The position numbers were made by a program, and so were the translations under genes. A DNA stretch of 64,000 nucleotides. It comes from Roseivirga sp. (lineage in GTDB: Bacteria > Bacteroidota > Bacteroidia > Cytophagales > Cyclobacteriaceae). This document shows, piece after piece, positions 1-8,813 of this stretch. The notes under the pieces were generated by a model that did no database searches, was not told the origin of the DNA, and saw nothing but the letters and a program-made list of their open reading frames with translations. Every line of letters starts with the position of its first letter. The stretch's first letter is position 1. Location of the stretch: assembly GCA_021404565.1 (NCBI GenBank), contig JAAWWF010000016.1, forward strand, positions 124,001 to 188,000. Direction: 5' to 3'.

Positions 1-305
<305 letters not shown>

Positions 306-399
306 TTAATCCTTTTCATTTTATTTGAAACTTCATTTTAAGGCGCGAAAGTTCAATGTTTTGAAATGAATCGACTGAATAGAAAAAACGAACAGATTT

Positions 400-1146
400 A
401 TGGGTTTACTCGATGGAAAAACGGCACTGATCACGGGTGCTTCAAAAGGGATTGGCAAGGCAATAGCGATCACCTATGCAAAAGAAGGAGCCAATGTGGC
501 TTTTACTTACCTGAGCAGCGTGGAAAAAGGTCAGGCACTGGAAGGCGAATTGGCGGCTTTTGGCGTACAGGCCAAGGGCTATCGCTCTGATGCTTCTGAC
601 TTTGAAGCCGCGGGAGAATTGGTGAACAATGTGATCGCTGACTTCGGTGGACTGCACATTCTCATCAACAATGCGGGTATCACCAAAGACAATCTGCTGA
701 TGCGCATGACGGAAGAAATGTGGGATCAGGTGGTCAATGTAAACCTCAAATCCTGCTTCAATACAGTAAAAGCTTCTACGCGTAATTTTATGAAGCAGCG
801 CGGTGGCTCTATCATCAATATCACTTCTGTAGTGGGTTTGAGAGGGAATGCCGGTCAGGCGAACTACTCTGCTTCCAAGGCGGGTATTGTAGGCTTTACC
901 AAGTCTGTTGCGCTGGAGTTGGGTTCAAGAGGTATTCGTTCGAATGCTGTGGCTCCGGGCTTTATCGAAACTGAAATGACCGAGGTACTGGACGAAAAAA
1001 CGGTTCAGGGCTGGAGAGATGCCATTCCATTGAAAAGAGGCGGTACACCAGAGGATGTGGCACAGGCTTGTGTATTCCTGGGTTCTGATCACTCTACTTA
1101 TATCACCGGCCAGGTATTGCAGGTTGATGGAGGGATGCTCACCTGA
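400..1146 (+). CDS. fabG: 3-oxoacyl-[acyl-carrier-protein] reductase FabG
   Basis: Short-chain dehydrogenase that reduces 3-oxoacyl-ACP with NADPH in type II fatty acid synthesis, in the cytosol. The 248-residue protein has the cofactor motif TGASKGIG at 12-19, NNAG at 90-93, and a catalytic tetrad of Asn114, Ser143, Tyr156 and Lys160 (YSASK), plus the C-terminal VDGGM typical of FabG. Length is usual for the family. The ATG at 400 gives the standard FabG N-terminus; an ORF starting at 366 is in a different frame and is a shadow. It stands alone, without other fab genes nearby, so a role as a general SDR is possible but less likely. Confidence 0.92.
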   Translation: MGLLDGKTALITGASKGIGKAIAITYAKEGANVAFTYLSSVEKGQALEGELAAFGVQAKGYRSDASDFEAAGELVNNVIADFGGLHILINNAGITKDNLLMRMTEEMWDQVVNVNLKSCFNTVKASTRNFMKQRGGSIINITSVVGLRGNAGQANYSASKAGIVGFTKSVALELGSRGIRSNAVAPGFIETEMTEVLDEKTVQGWRDAIPLKRGGTPEDVAQACVFLGSDHSTYITGQVLQVDGGMLT

Positions 1147-1509
1147 TGGTGAGAGTTATCAGTGAATTAGTTAATCAGTTATCAGGGGGCAGGTCCGATA
1201 CTCTGTGCATGAAATGTTCAATGATGAAGGTTGAATTTTGAATGAATTGGAGGGATGGCTCCCTTTAGGGAGATGTCCGCATGCTTGCCCTGAAGCCTCA
1301 GCGTTGGGGCAAGGACAGAGGGCGTGACCTCACGGTCAATAGTTATCAGGGATTAGTTAATAGGGGCTTGGCAGAGGCATTCTGCTTTTAGGAGCATGAA
1401 TGTTTAACACCTCCGTTAAAACTTCGGTGTTTGATAAATATTGGATGAAGGAGAGAGTCGGCTCTTTTTGGGGCATCCTGAATCTCAACGGGCTAATAGC
1501 AACCAAGTG

Positions 1510-1551
1510 ATACGCGAGATATTTCACATATATGCGAAATATCTCGCGTAT
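1510..1551. repeat. 42-bp near-perfect palindrome
   Basis: Bases 1511-1525 read TACGCGAGATATTTC and 1536-1550 are its exact reverse complement. The centre ACATATATGC is itself palindromic except for one mismatched pair, and one further A/T pair extends the match to 1510/1551. It is followed by a T-rich run (1551-1559), so in the + direction it could act as a terminator, but the stem is AT-rich and unusually long. No other copy was seen in the window. Confidence 0.8.
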
Positions 1552-1616
1552 TGTTTTTTGATATGGTTTGATCAGAGGCAGGAGCTTCGGATCTCTGCCT
1601 ACCTGCTTCCTCCGGT

Positions 1617-1760
1617 GGCCGAAGCCTTTGGCGGAGGACTCGGTACTGACGGAGTATATCACTTCGGACTTCCACCCTCCCTACCTCTTATTTCAGCCAG
1701 CGAAGCTTTAGCGTAGTTGGCCTACCTCCTACCTCAATCACTGAAGCCCGTGGCGAAGGT
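1617..1760 (+). repeat. Three imperfect copies of a ~20-bp hairpin-prone unit
   Basis: Three related strings at about 1617-1640 (CCGAAGCCTTTGGCGGAGGA), 1699-1720 (GCGAAGCTTTAGCGTAG) and 1741-1760 (CTGAAGCCCGTGGCGAAGG) are spaced roughly 60-80 bp apart, each embedded in pyrimidine-rich CTACCTC sequence. The first can also pair TCCTCCG with CGGAGGA. They look like diverged copies of a non-coding intergenic element. Confidence 0.5.
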
Positions 1761-1895
1761 AATCTACCTCAATACCGTACCAACCCACCACTCATCAAAT
1801 CCCTGTGAAAAAATAAAATGCATAATGATCGATTTTCGTTTTATTGCGTAAGAGAAATCATTGATCATTAATTATTCTAATCTCCGGTAATCACT

Positions 1896-3983
1896 TTGCC
1901 ACTATTTCAATCCGTACTTGCTAAAGTTTCCATACAAACAGAGAGCTCTGCCTGGTTTATAGGTTTATGCCTGCTAGCTGGTGTTGTTTATGCCTACATT
2001 CTATACTCCAAAAAGACTTCCTGGGGCAAAAAGGTGAATACTACCCTGGGAATACTCAGAGGGGTACTTGTGGCCATTGTTGCTTTTTTGCTGCTGGGGC
2101 CCATGCTCAATCAGGTGAAGTTTTTTGACGAGAAACCGGTGGTAGTACTAGCCATTGACAACTCGGCTTCACTGCCGGCCACCTATGACTCTACGGATTT
2201 CGTGCAGCTGAAAACCCGCCTGGAAAGTGTTCAAAACGAATTGGAAGCAGCTGATATCGATGTAAGAATCAAAAGCCTGCAAGACTATGCTCCTACTTTT
2301 CAGACGGTAGCTTTCGATCAGCAGGCAACGAATTTACAGAGCCTGCTCAAAGGCATTGAAACGGACTATGAGCAGCAAAACCTGATTGGCGTAGTGCTGG
2401 CCAGCGATGGGATTCATAATTATGGCCGCTCGCCACAGTTTATGACCCTGAACATGCCAGTGTATACGGTTGGCTTGGGAGACACCATTCCCGCGCAGGA
2501 CCTGAGCATCAAATCTATCAACTATAACAAGGTAGTATATGAGGGCAACCGCTTTCCGCTCAATGTAGAGGTCTTTAACAATGGCTTTGTGGGCCAGAGT
2601 GCGGAGGTGCAGGTATTGAAAGAGGGCAAGGTTGTCAAATCTCAAAGGCTGCAGTTGCAGGGTGATGAGCAGATCAATTCTGCCGAGTTTATACTGGACG
2701 CAGAGAAAGTGGGTGTGGAGAGTTTTCGGGTGCAGGTGGTTCCGCTCAATGGAGAAAGCTCTACCGTCAACAACAGCCGTAATGTATTTTTGGAGGTAGT
2801 AGACAGCAAACAACGCATTTTGGTAGCTGCCCGTGCGCCTCATCCGGATATCAAGGCATTGACCAGTGTGATAGATAAAAATGAAGGTACGGAAACAGTA
2901 CTCTACATCGAAAGCGTAACTGACGTAAGCCCCGAAGGTCCCTTTGATTTGATTATACTACACCAGCTACCAGGCTTTAATGAACTACCGAGCTGGCTCA
3001 ATAGCTGGATTGACAATACCAATACGCTGTACATTACCGGTACAGAAAACCTGCAGCCTATCAACGAACGCAACGAGGTCGTGGATTATAGCAGCTATGG
3101 TCAGACAGACAATGTAAGTGCCAATGTGAACCCCAATTTTGAGCTTTTTGAAGTAGACGATGCCCTGCTAAGCCGTATGGAAACCTATCCTCCATTAACA
3201 GTGCCCTATGGACAGTTTACTTTCAAAAATGCCGTGGAGGTTTTGCTTTACCAGAAGATTGGTAATATCCAGACCGACCGACCATTGATTTCCATCTACA
3301 ACAGTGATGAGCGCAAGTCAGCTGTATTTTCAGGGGCGGGCTTCTGGAAATGGCGTCTGCAGGAATTTGCCCTGAATGATGACCAAAAGCTGTTTGATGA
3401 GATTTTTGGCAAGCTGGTACAGTACCTGGCTACCAAAGACGACAAAAGGAACTTTCAGATAAATACTACCACCAACCAGTATTTTGACAACGAACCTGTA
3501 GAGTTTATTTCTGATGTGTATAATGAGCTTTTTGAGAAGGTGTATGATTACTCCATAGACCTGACCATCGCTGATGCACAAGGGGCTCGCCAGGAATTTG
3601 ACTATGTGAACAGTGCCAGCAGAAATTTTCAGCTAAGCGGACTAACACCGGGTATCTATAGCTTTTCTGCATCCTCTACGGTGAATGGCCAGCGGGAAAC
3701 AGCACAGGGTACCTTCTCTGTAGAAAAGCTGGCCCTGGAAGATATCAACCTGACGGCCAATCATCAGCTATTGAGAAATATTGCCAATAACTCCGGTGGC
3801 CAGTACCTGGAAGAAGCTTCTATCAGCTCCATTACCGAGATGATCACGGCCCTGAATGCCAAGCCTATTTCCCGCTCTGACGAAAAGCTCCAACTCATCC
3901 TCAATAACCCTTTGATCCTGATCTTACTCTTGATTCTGGTATCGGGAGAGTGGTTTATCAGAAAATACAACGGCACCTACTAA
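1896..3983 (+). CDS. Membrane-anchored von Willebrand factor A-like protein
   Basis: A 695-residue protein with two N-terminal membrane segments (about 19-38 and 50-72), then a vWA-like domain opening VVVLAIDNSAS with the MIDAS pattern DxSxS at Asp88, Ser90 and Ser92, a long beta-rich extracytoplasmic region, and a C-terminal membrane segment (about 670-688). This architecture matches a family common in Bacteroidota, sometimes annotated as VWA or glutamine-amidotransferase-like membrane protein. The ligand is unknown. The frame is open only back to a TAA at 1878-1880 and contains no ATG before residue 70, so the TTG at 1896 is the only sensible start that keeps the N-terminal helices. Confidence 0.75.
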   Translation: MPLFQSVLAKVSIQTESSAWFIGLCLLAGVVYAYILYSKKTSWGKKVNTTLGILRGVLVAIVAFLLLGPMLNQVKFFDEKPVVVLAIDNSASLPATYDSTDFVQLKTRLESVQNELEAADIDVRIKSLQDYAPTFQTVAFDQQATNLQSLLKGIETDYEQQNLIGVVLASDGIHNYGRSPQFMTLNMPVYTVGLGDTIPAQDLSIKSINYNKVVYEGNRFPLNVEVFNNGFVGQSAEVQVLKEGKVVKSQRLQLQGDEQINSAEFILDAEKVGVESFRVQVVPLNGESSTVNNSRNVFLEVVDSKQRILVAARAPHPDIKALTSVIDKNEGTETVLYIESVTDVSPEGPFDLIILHQLPGFNELPSWLNSWIDNTNTLYITGTENLQPINERNEVVDYSSYGQTDNVSANVNPNFELFEVDDALLSRMETYPPLTVPYGQFTFKNAVEVLLYQKIGNIQTDRPLISIYNSDERKSAVFSGAGFWKWRLQEFALNDDQKLFDEIFGKLVQYLATKDDKRNFQINTTTNQYFDNEPVEFISDVYNELFEKVYDYSIDLTIADAQGARQEFDYVNSASRNFQLSGLTPGIYSFSASSTVNGQRETAQGTFSVEKLALEDINLTANHQLLRNIANNSGGQYLEEASISSITEMITALNAKPISRSDEKLQLILNNPLILILLLILVSGEWFIRKYNGTY

Positions 3984-4007
3984 ACTTTTCGTTCAAAGCA
4001 TTGTTTG

Positions 4008-4027
4008 TAAACTAACTACTTAGTTTA
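4008..4027 (+). promoter_or_regulatory. Short perfect inverted repeat before the TPR lipoprotein
   Basis: TAAACTAA at 4008-4015 and TTAGTTTA at 4020-4027 are exact reverse complements with a CTAC spacer, ending 9 bp before the ATG at 4037. It could be an operator or a small leader hairpin affecting translation. It has no GC-rich stem and no T-run, so terminator function is unlikely. Confidence 0.35.
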
Positions 4028-4036
4028 TTTACAGTT

Positions 4037-4852
4037 ATGAGGAACTCAAAGTATCTGTCAATCATAGCATTACTCGTCATAATGCTATCTTCCTGCTCTA
4101 TGGATGGAGTGCGCGAAGATGCCGATGCACTCTATCAGGAGGGCGACTATGAGGCAGCCGCAGCCAAGTATGACATGGTAATCGACTATGAACCTAATAA
4201 CCACTATGCGCTCTACAACCGTGGCAGGGCTCTGGAAGAAATCGGTGAATTCGAAGATGCTTATGATGATTTCAGTACGCTGTTGAAAATGAAAAAGAAC
4301 ATCAGGCTGTCGAGAATGGCCAGGGCGCGATGTTCCTATAAGCTGGGGAATTACAAGGGCGCGATTATGGACCTGAGGGCCATTCTGAGGAAGGACCCCA
4401 AAAACCTGGAGGCACTTCAATTGCGAGGAAACAGCTACCTCAAGTTGAATGAGGCCCCTTTGGCTTCAAATGACCTGGACAAGGTAGTAGCTGCAGATCC
4501 CACCAATGTGCATGCGCTGATCAGTCTGGGTGCTGCCTATGCCCGTATGGGCTGGGGCCCGACCGCAGTGCGATATTTTGACAAAGCCTTACGCATTCAA
4601 CCCGACCTGGCTGTTGGTTACTTCAACCGGGGCGTGGTTTTCTTCACTTATGAAAACTACGGAGAGGCCATGGAGAACTTTGAAAAGGCCCTGTCACTAG
4701 ATGAGAACTATGGCGAAGCGGAAACACGTATAGGCATGGTGATGATGAATGACCGCAAACACTCGCTGACCCAGGCCTGCAACCAGTTTAAAAAAGGAGA
4801 GAAGCTGGGTGATGAAGTGGCTACCGCATATCTAAAAGAATATTGTCGCTAA
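4037..4852 (+). CDS. Tetratricopeptide-repeat lipoprotein
   Basis: A 271-residue lipoprotein with an N-terminal hydrophobic signal and a lipobox ending LSSC, lipidated cysteine at residue 20. From about residue 28 to the end it consists of TPR-type helical pairs (recurring A-x-x-x-Y/F and N-H/P-A-L-x-x-G patterns such as YNRGRALEEIGEFEDA), perhaps six repeats. TPR proteins of this kind serve as scaffolds at the inner face of the outer membrane or in the periplasm; the partner cannot be read from the sequence. It follows the vWA gene by 53 bp on the same strand. Confidence 0.85.
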   Translation: MRNSKYLSIIALLVIMLSSCSMDGVREDADALYQEGDYEAAAAKYDMVIDYEPNNHYALYNRGRALEEIGEFEDAYDDFSTLLKMKKNIRLSRMARARCSYKLGNYKGAIMDLRAILRKDPKNLEALQLRGNSYLKLNEAPLASNDLDKVVAADPTNVHALISLGAAYARMGWGPTAVRYFDKALRIQPDLAVGYFNRGVVFFTYENYGEAMENFEKALSLDENYGEAETRIGMVMMNDRKHSLTQACNQFKKGEKLGDEVATAYLKEYCR

Positions 4853-4892
4853 GCATTTAGTTTAGCATCTTGTAGTAAACAACCGTGACAAG

Positions 4893-5303
4893 ATGCTTAA
4901 ACGACTGCTTAATACCGGAAACCACAGTTCAAACATTGACCTTTCCCTACTCATTTTTCGTGCGGGGGTGGGTATCATGATGCTGACTCATGGTTATCCC
5001 AAATTTTTACGACTCATTGCCGGAGAATTCAGATTTGGCGATCCGCTGGGGCTGGGTGTAGAGGCTTCTCTTATACTGGCTGTCTTAGCCGAATTCGTAT
5101 GTTCCATTCTATTAGTATTAGGGCTCACCACTCGTTATGCGCTGGTTCCCCTTATCATTATGATGGCCGTAGCAGGCTTTGTAGTACATGGAAATGACCC
5201 TTTTGGTACTCAGGAGAAATCAGTACTTTACCTGCTCACCTTTGTAGTACTAATGATCACGGGGCCGGGAAGGTATTCGCTTGATAAGCGCCTTTTCGGC
5301 TAA
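4893..5303 (+). CDS. DoxX family membrane protein
   Basis: A 136-residue, four-helix membrane protein. The DoxX pattern is visible: an N-terminal LLIFRAGVGIMMLTHGYPKF helix, a second helix beginning after LGLGVEASL, GLTTRYA before the third, and HGNDPF before the last. DoxX proteins are linked to quinone or redox homeostasis in the cytoplasmic membrane, but the function of most members is unknown. Its 3' end overlaps by 4 bp that of the opposite-strand gene at 5300-6028. Confidence 0.85.
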   Translation: MLKRLLNTGNHSSNIDLSLLIFRAGVGIMMLTHGYPKFLRLIAGEFRFGDPLGLGVEASLILAVLAEFVCSILLVLGLTTRYALVPLIIMMAVAGFVVHGNDPFGTQEKSVLYLLTFVVLMITGPGRYSLDKRLFG

Positions 5304-6028
5304 GGTTTGTCTCTGAGTTCGGCTATGAGAGAACCATCAGGCACCTCCTCGTTGAGCATTCCTATGATACGCCTGACTTCTCCTAAAGCATGCTCGAAAA
5401 CCTGCTTGTTGCCAATTTTCATAATCTCGCTATACTGGGCAAGATATCGGGCTTCGTCTTCGTTGAGCACCCTCATCAATTTCCTCTTCTTAGCGGGAGT
5501 CATACTACCAAAGTTCAATCCACGTGCAAAAGGCAGGTTGCTATTCATATAAGGTAGCAAATCGTTCAACACAAAGCTTCTGTCAGTATTTGACCACTCC
5601 GCCAGCAAATCGAAATCCGATTCATAGAGCTGAATCATTTCCTGTAGCAATTCCTTGTTTGAAATAAGCCGTGAGTTACCAAGGCTTCTCATTTCCTGAT
5701 AAGTGATATCCGTGGGATAGAACCCACCAAAGTTCATGATGAAAATCAGATTACGGGCAGTGGTATCAGTGTAGGGTGTATTCTCATCTACCAGTAACAG
5801 GTTTTGGGCAGCCTTCATTCGTAGGTCTAAACTCTTCACCTGGCCCGACAGGGCCGCAGAGTCGAGTATCAGATTTTCCCTGAACTGAGTCAGCAACTGC
5901 GCTTCCAGCTTTCTTTCGCTTCGCTCCTGCCTCCATTCATTCAGTATAAACGATAGGGAAATACCCAGCACTAGAATGAGGAGTTCGGCAAAGTAATAGC
6001 CTAGATATTTACGTTTCGGTCGGGCCAT
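5300..6028 (-). CDS. DUF6090-like single-pass membrane protein
   Basis: A 242-residue protein with a basic N-terminus (MARPKRK), one membrane helix at about 10-27 (YYFAELLILVLGISLSFILN), the NEW motif directly after it, and a charged, probably helical cytoplasmic or periplasmic domain. The helix followed by NEWRQERSERK is the hallmark of a Bacteroidota family of unknown function annotated DUF6090. It is convergent with the DoxX gene and no operon partner is visible on its strand. Confidence 0.65.
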   Translation of the reverse strand: MARPKRKYLGYYFAELLILVLGISLSFILNEWRQERSERKLEAQLLTQFRENLILDSAALSGQVKSLDLRMKAAQNLLLVDENTPYTDTTARNLIFIMNFGGFYPTDITYQEMRSLGNSRLISNKELLQEMIQLYESDFDLLAEWSNTDRSFVLNDLLPYMNSNLPFARGLNFGSMTPAKKRKLMRVLNEDEARYLAQYSEIMKIGNKQVFEHALGEVRRIIGMLNEEVPDGSLIAELRDKP

Positions 6029-6129
6029 AGTAGTAGTAGTCTGGTCAAAACTAAGTAAAAATTATCAAACAGAAACTTCCCTGAGGAGCCCTCAGCTATG
6101 TTTTTTAAAGAGTTTTAAAATTATTTTCA

Positions 6130-6186
6130 ATAGTTAGGAATCATAACTATTTAGTTTGCGTTGTGTAGATAATTAGAAATCCTAAC
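6130..6186 (+). promoter_or_regulatory. Operator-like inverted repeats upstream of the 6197-9415 gene run
   Basis: ATAGTT (6130-6135) pairs with AACTAT (6145-6150) around AGGAATCAT, and GTTAGGA (6133-6139) recurs inverted as TCCTAAC at 6180-6186, ending 10 bp before the ATG at 6197. Two overlapping dyads immediately before the first gene are what one would expect of a regulator operator; the MarR-type regulator encoded at the end of the same run is the obvious candidate. This is inference from layout only. Confidence 0.35.
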
Positions 6187-6196
6187 AATTAAAATC

Positions 6197-6931
6197 ATGA
6201 AGAGAATTACACTCGCCATTATTGGCTTCATGCTTTCTACAAGTGTGATACAAGCACAAGTGAAGCTCAATGAATCATCCACTTTCAAAACCAGTCCTGA
6301 CCTGAAAATAACAGCAGTGTCGGGCTCTTACCAGGCAGATCTTGCTCAAATCGTTATGGAGATTAAGGTACAGGGAACTGCCGGTAAATCGGTTCCGGAT
6401 AAAGCAGGACAGCTAGACGGTGCACCCGTATTGGGTTATGTTTTCCCTACCAACCTTAAATCAACAGACGTAGGCTTTGGGGCAACCGAAGGTATCGTGG
6501 CACTGGCGCTTACTTCACACCCCGATTTTGACGATACACCATTATGGGATGAAAATGCCGATAAAGACTTTGCCAATGACGGTATCATCTGGCACCCACA
6601 CTGGGTAGTACTACAGTCAGACGACCGCGTAGCCGGAGGCCTGTCGGTAAAACAGTTTGACCCGGAAGATAAGACGGTAACATTACCCCCAACCAACCCC
6701 GGCATGCCCATGTATATGGACTCACCCGGTTTTCCGGTGATCACAAAAGCCGGCAGCATCAAAGTGGTGGTTCCGGTTTACAGAATCGGCAACAAAACAG
6801 ATTTCAAATTTGATGGAGTGGCTGCCTATATGCAGGTAAATACGAGCGTGAAGGACAAGCCTCTGCTAGGTGTTTACAATGTCTACAGTGTTGCCTCCGG
6901 TGATTTGTCTTTGCCCTATTCTATCAGGTAA
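6197..6931 (+). CDS. Exported protein of unknown function
   Basis: A 244-residue protein with a clear Sec signal peptide (residues 1-20, cleavage after IQA). The mature part is beta-rich, with a HPDFDD stretch (108-113) and WHPHW (132-136) that could bind a metal ion, and a Pro/Met-rich loop GMPMYMDSPGFP. I do not recognise a named family. It is the first gene of a run of six genes reading to 9415; its TAA abuts the ATG of the next gene, so the two are almost certainly co-translated and probably work together outside the cytoplasm. Confidence 0.75.
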   Translation: MKRITLAIIGFMLSTSVIQAQVKLNESSTFKTSPDLKITAVSGSYQADLAQIVMEIKVQGTAGKSVPDKAGQLDGAPVLGYVFPTNLKSTDVGFGATEGIVALALTSHPDFDDTPLWDENADKDFANDGIIWHPHWVVLQSDDRVAGGLSVKQFDPEDKTVTLPPTNPGMPMYMDSPGFPVITKAGSIKVVVPVYRIGNKTDFKFDGVAAYMQVNTSVKDKPLLGVYNVYSVASGDLSLPYSIR

Positions 6932-7684
6932 ATGCGGCTCATTCAATCGCTATTCCTCATTCCGCTGATTTTGAGCTGTCAGCCAAAATCAGCTCAGGAA
7001 GTCACTATCAGGGCGGTGGACAGAAGTTCACTGCCCAAGGAGGCCGCACTTGCCCTGGTGACTCCTACCGATGAGTTGAGGTCAGGGGAAAACGAACTGC
7101 GGTTTAAGGTAGCCAGCTATGAGCTTGGAGTACCTACTGCTTCTTCCAGAGCTTCAGAACTTGCCAACTCCCCCAAGGGACAACATATCCATCATATATT
7201 GGACAATGCTCCCTATATGGCCAGGTACCATGAGCGTCTTACTCTTGATCTTGACACGGGGAATCACGTGCTTCTATCATTTCTTTCCCGATCTTATCAT
7301 GAAAGTATTAAGAGTTCCGATGCCTTTGTGATCCGCCAGTTTCAGGTCAGTAACAAAGGAGAAGCAAACTATGATCTGGAAAGAGGCAAACACCTGTTTT
7401 ACAGTCGCCCTAAGGGGAATTACATTATTCGTGCAGGACTGTCAGGGAGCATTCTACTTGACTTCTATCTGCTCAATACAAACCTTGAAGATGGATCTTA
7501 TATCAAGGCTGTACTAAACGGAAAGACCTTCATATTGAAAGAATGGAAGCCATACTTTATCGATGGTTTAGGATTGGGTGAGCATACGCTTTCCCTTCAA
7601 TTGATGAACCAGGCTGGTAAGCCTATTGAAGGTCCATTCAATTATTCAGGTAATCGAAAATTCACTATCTCACAAACGAAATAA
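6932..7684 (+). CDS. Lipoprotein with DUF4399-like motif
   Basis: A 250-residue lipoprotein, lipidated at Cys16 (ILSC). The segment GQHIHHILDNAPYMARYHE at 83-101 resembles the conserved HxH...DN..PY block of DUF4399-type proteins, where the histidines are suspected metal ligands. The rest looks like beta-sandwich segments. The start codon directly follows the stop of the preceding exported protein and the next gene starts 1 bp after the stop. Function unknown; a periplasmic binding role is suggested by localisation and histidines. Confidence 0.65.
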   Translation: MRLIQSLFLIPLILSCQPKSAQEVTIRAVDRSSLPKEAALALVTPTDELRSGENELRFKVASYELGVPTASSRASELANSPKGQHIHHILDNAPYMARYHERLTLDLDTGNHVLLSFLSRSYHESIKSSDAFVIRQFQVSNKGEANYDLERGKHLFYSRPKGNYIIRAGLSGSILLDFYLLNTNLEDGSYIKAVLNGKTFILKEWKPYFIDGLGLGEHTLSLQLMNQAGKPIEGPFNYSGNRKFTISQTK

Positions 7685-7685
7685 A

Positions 7686-7946
7686 ATGAAAGCAGCAGTA
7701 TTTGACACCTACGTAAACAAACCGGATAACTCAGTAATGCACTTTGATATCATTGTACCCGATAACACGGAATTTGAAAAGGTACAGGCTTACGGCCATG
7801 CCTACCTCAGTAGCAAAGGTCTGAACGATCTGCAGTTGACAACTCAGGAATGTAAATTTTGCCATATTGAGGAAGCCTCGTCTGAATTGGAAGCTTCCAT
7901 TGTGGCTCAGGGCTTTGGTATTATTGAACTTGGTAATTGTGACTGA
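7686..7946 (+). CDS. DUF2024 family protein
   Basis: An 86-residue protein matching DUF2024: N-terminal AVFDTYV, MHFDIIVP at about 18-25, and the C-terminal ECKFCHIEEA with Cys56, Cys59 and His60. The family is small and uncharacterised, with a conserved CxxCH that could bind metal or act in redox chemistry. The ATG at 7686 is chosen because it gives the family N-terminus MKAAVFDTYV; an upstream in-frame start at 7626 would lie inside the preceding gene. A further cysteine (Cys85) is near the C-terminus. Confidence 0.85.
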   Translation: MKAAVFDTYVNKPDNSVMHFDIIVPDNTEFEKVQAYGHAYLSSKGLNDLQLTTQECKFCHIEEASSELEASIVAQGFGIIELGNCD

Positions 7947-8190
7947 AGGAATATCATCTGAAAATTTCACCGTACTCTTGGAGCAGGCCCTTCGCATGAA
8001 GCAATATGTGAAGCTGGCCTACTTCGATGATATTCACGCTTTTCATTCCGTCAATGTGGTGATGAAAAGGACGGAACAGGGTATTGAGCTCACCAATGGC
8101 TATGTAATTGAAGAAAGCTGGATTGTGAGTCTGGATGAAGTGAAAGCACCAGCCTATCAACATATCGATGATTTTACCTGCGATTGTTAG
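7939..8190 (+). CDS. Small protein of unknown function, GTG start
   Basis: An 83-residue reading frame beginning with GTG at 7939 that overlaps the DUF2024 stop by 8 bp, a typical coupled arrangement. It contains a beta-rich core (YVKLAYFDDIHAFHSVNVVMK, then GYVIEESWIVSLDEV) and ends in FTCDC, giving a terminal CxC. The strand pattern faintly recalls the Rof/YaeO Rho-inhibitor fold, but no signature residues confirm it. The reading frame is open further upstream, but that part would overlap the preceding gene. An internal Met at residue 20 is an alternative start. Confidence 0.55.
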   Translation: MTEGISSENFTVLLEQALRMKQYVKLAYFDDIHAFHSVNVVMKRTEQGIELTNGYVIEESWIVSLDEVKAPAYQHIDDFTCDC

Positions 8191-8192
8191 CC

Positions 8193-8813
8193 ATGCAAAA
8201 GCTCCATTTAAAGTATCAGACCATATCGGATCACAGCTTTGAGTTCAAAAAGGTCAACCTCCTCTTTGTGTTTCAGGTAAACTGCCCGGGCTGTTTTGCC
8301 TACGGCTTTCCTGTCGTCAATCGCCTTAGAGAGCAATTTGGCGATGAGTTGGGTTACCTTGGACTATCCACAGCATTTGAGGATTTTGAGATGAATACTG
8401 CTGAAAACACCATAGCCTTGATTGAGACGGGCACAGCAGTAGGCGAAACCAGGAAAATGCTGGATTCTCAGGGCCTGGAAACCTACCCTGAGCCCATCAG
8501 CTTCCCGATAGCCAGCGATGAAATCATACCTCCGGAAGCATTATCTGATCATAAGCTGATCGATAAAATCTGTCACATTAATCCAAATTTTTCCATTTGG
8601 GCTCAATTTGATCAGGATCTGTTGAGGCAAAAAGTCCGCACCTATCTGACCCAACAAAAGAAGATTTCCTTTACTTTCACAGTAAATCAGTTTCGGGGTA
8701 CGCCAACATTTGTCATTTTTAATGATGAGATGGAGATCATTGAGCAGTGGTTTGGCCACGTATCTGCACCACTGATTGAAAACGCATTAGAGGAAGCCTT
8801 GAAAAGCCTATGA
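8193..8813 (+). CDS. Thioredoxin-fold protein with CPGC motif
   Basis: A 206-residue protein with a thioredoxin-like core: a strand VNLLFVFQVN followed by Cys31-Pro-Gly-Cys34, and RGTPTFVIF with a cis-proline at about residue 171. The roughly 120-residue insertion between them is helical, as in DsbA or peroxiredoxin-like members. No signal peptide is present, so it should act in the cytosol as a thiol reductase or isomerase. It sits in a run with two other Cys-rich small proteins and a MarR regulator, which argues for thiol or metal stress. ATG 8193 is preferred over the in-frame TTG at 8184, which lies in the preceding gene. Confidence 0.75.
   Translation: MQKLHLKYQTISDHSFEFKKVNLLFVFQVNCPGCFAYGFPVVNRLREQFGDELGYLGLSTAFEDFEMNTAENTIALIETGTAVGETRKMLDSQGLETYPEPISFPIASDEIIPPEALSDHKLIDKICHINPNFSIWAQFDQDLLRQKVRTYLTQQKKISFTFTVNQFRGTPTFVIFNDEMEIIEQWFGHVSAPLIENALEEALKSL

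Larger units (their letters stand above)
1147..1895. other. Gene-free stretch with decayed repeats
   Basis: About 750 bp with no convincing gene. It holds tandem variants of a TTATCAGnGAnTTAGTTAAT-like string (around 1154-1190 and 1341-1363), a short hairpin-forming GGGATGGCTCCCTTTAGGGA segment near 1252, a large palindrome at 1510-1551, and three imperfect copies of a GAAGC-TTTGGCG-AGG unit (about 1617-1640, 1697-1720, 1740-1760). Pieces of these strings recur in other intergenic gaps of the window, so this looks like accumulated remains of intergenic repeats. Short ORFs crossing it run through the palindrome and have no recognisable protein features. Confidence 0.6.

Noticed and set aside
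366-590. ORF from 366 overlapping the start of fabG
   Set aside because: Different frame from fabG, and no family.
1357-1716. ORFs on both strands across the repeat-rich gap (1357-1662 minus, 1441-1716 plus, 1493-1675 minus)
   Set aside because: They run through the palindrome and repeat units, show no domain or signal, and overlap each other.
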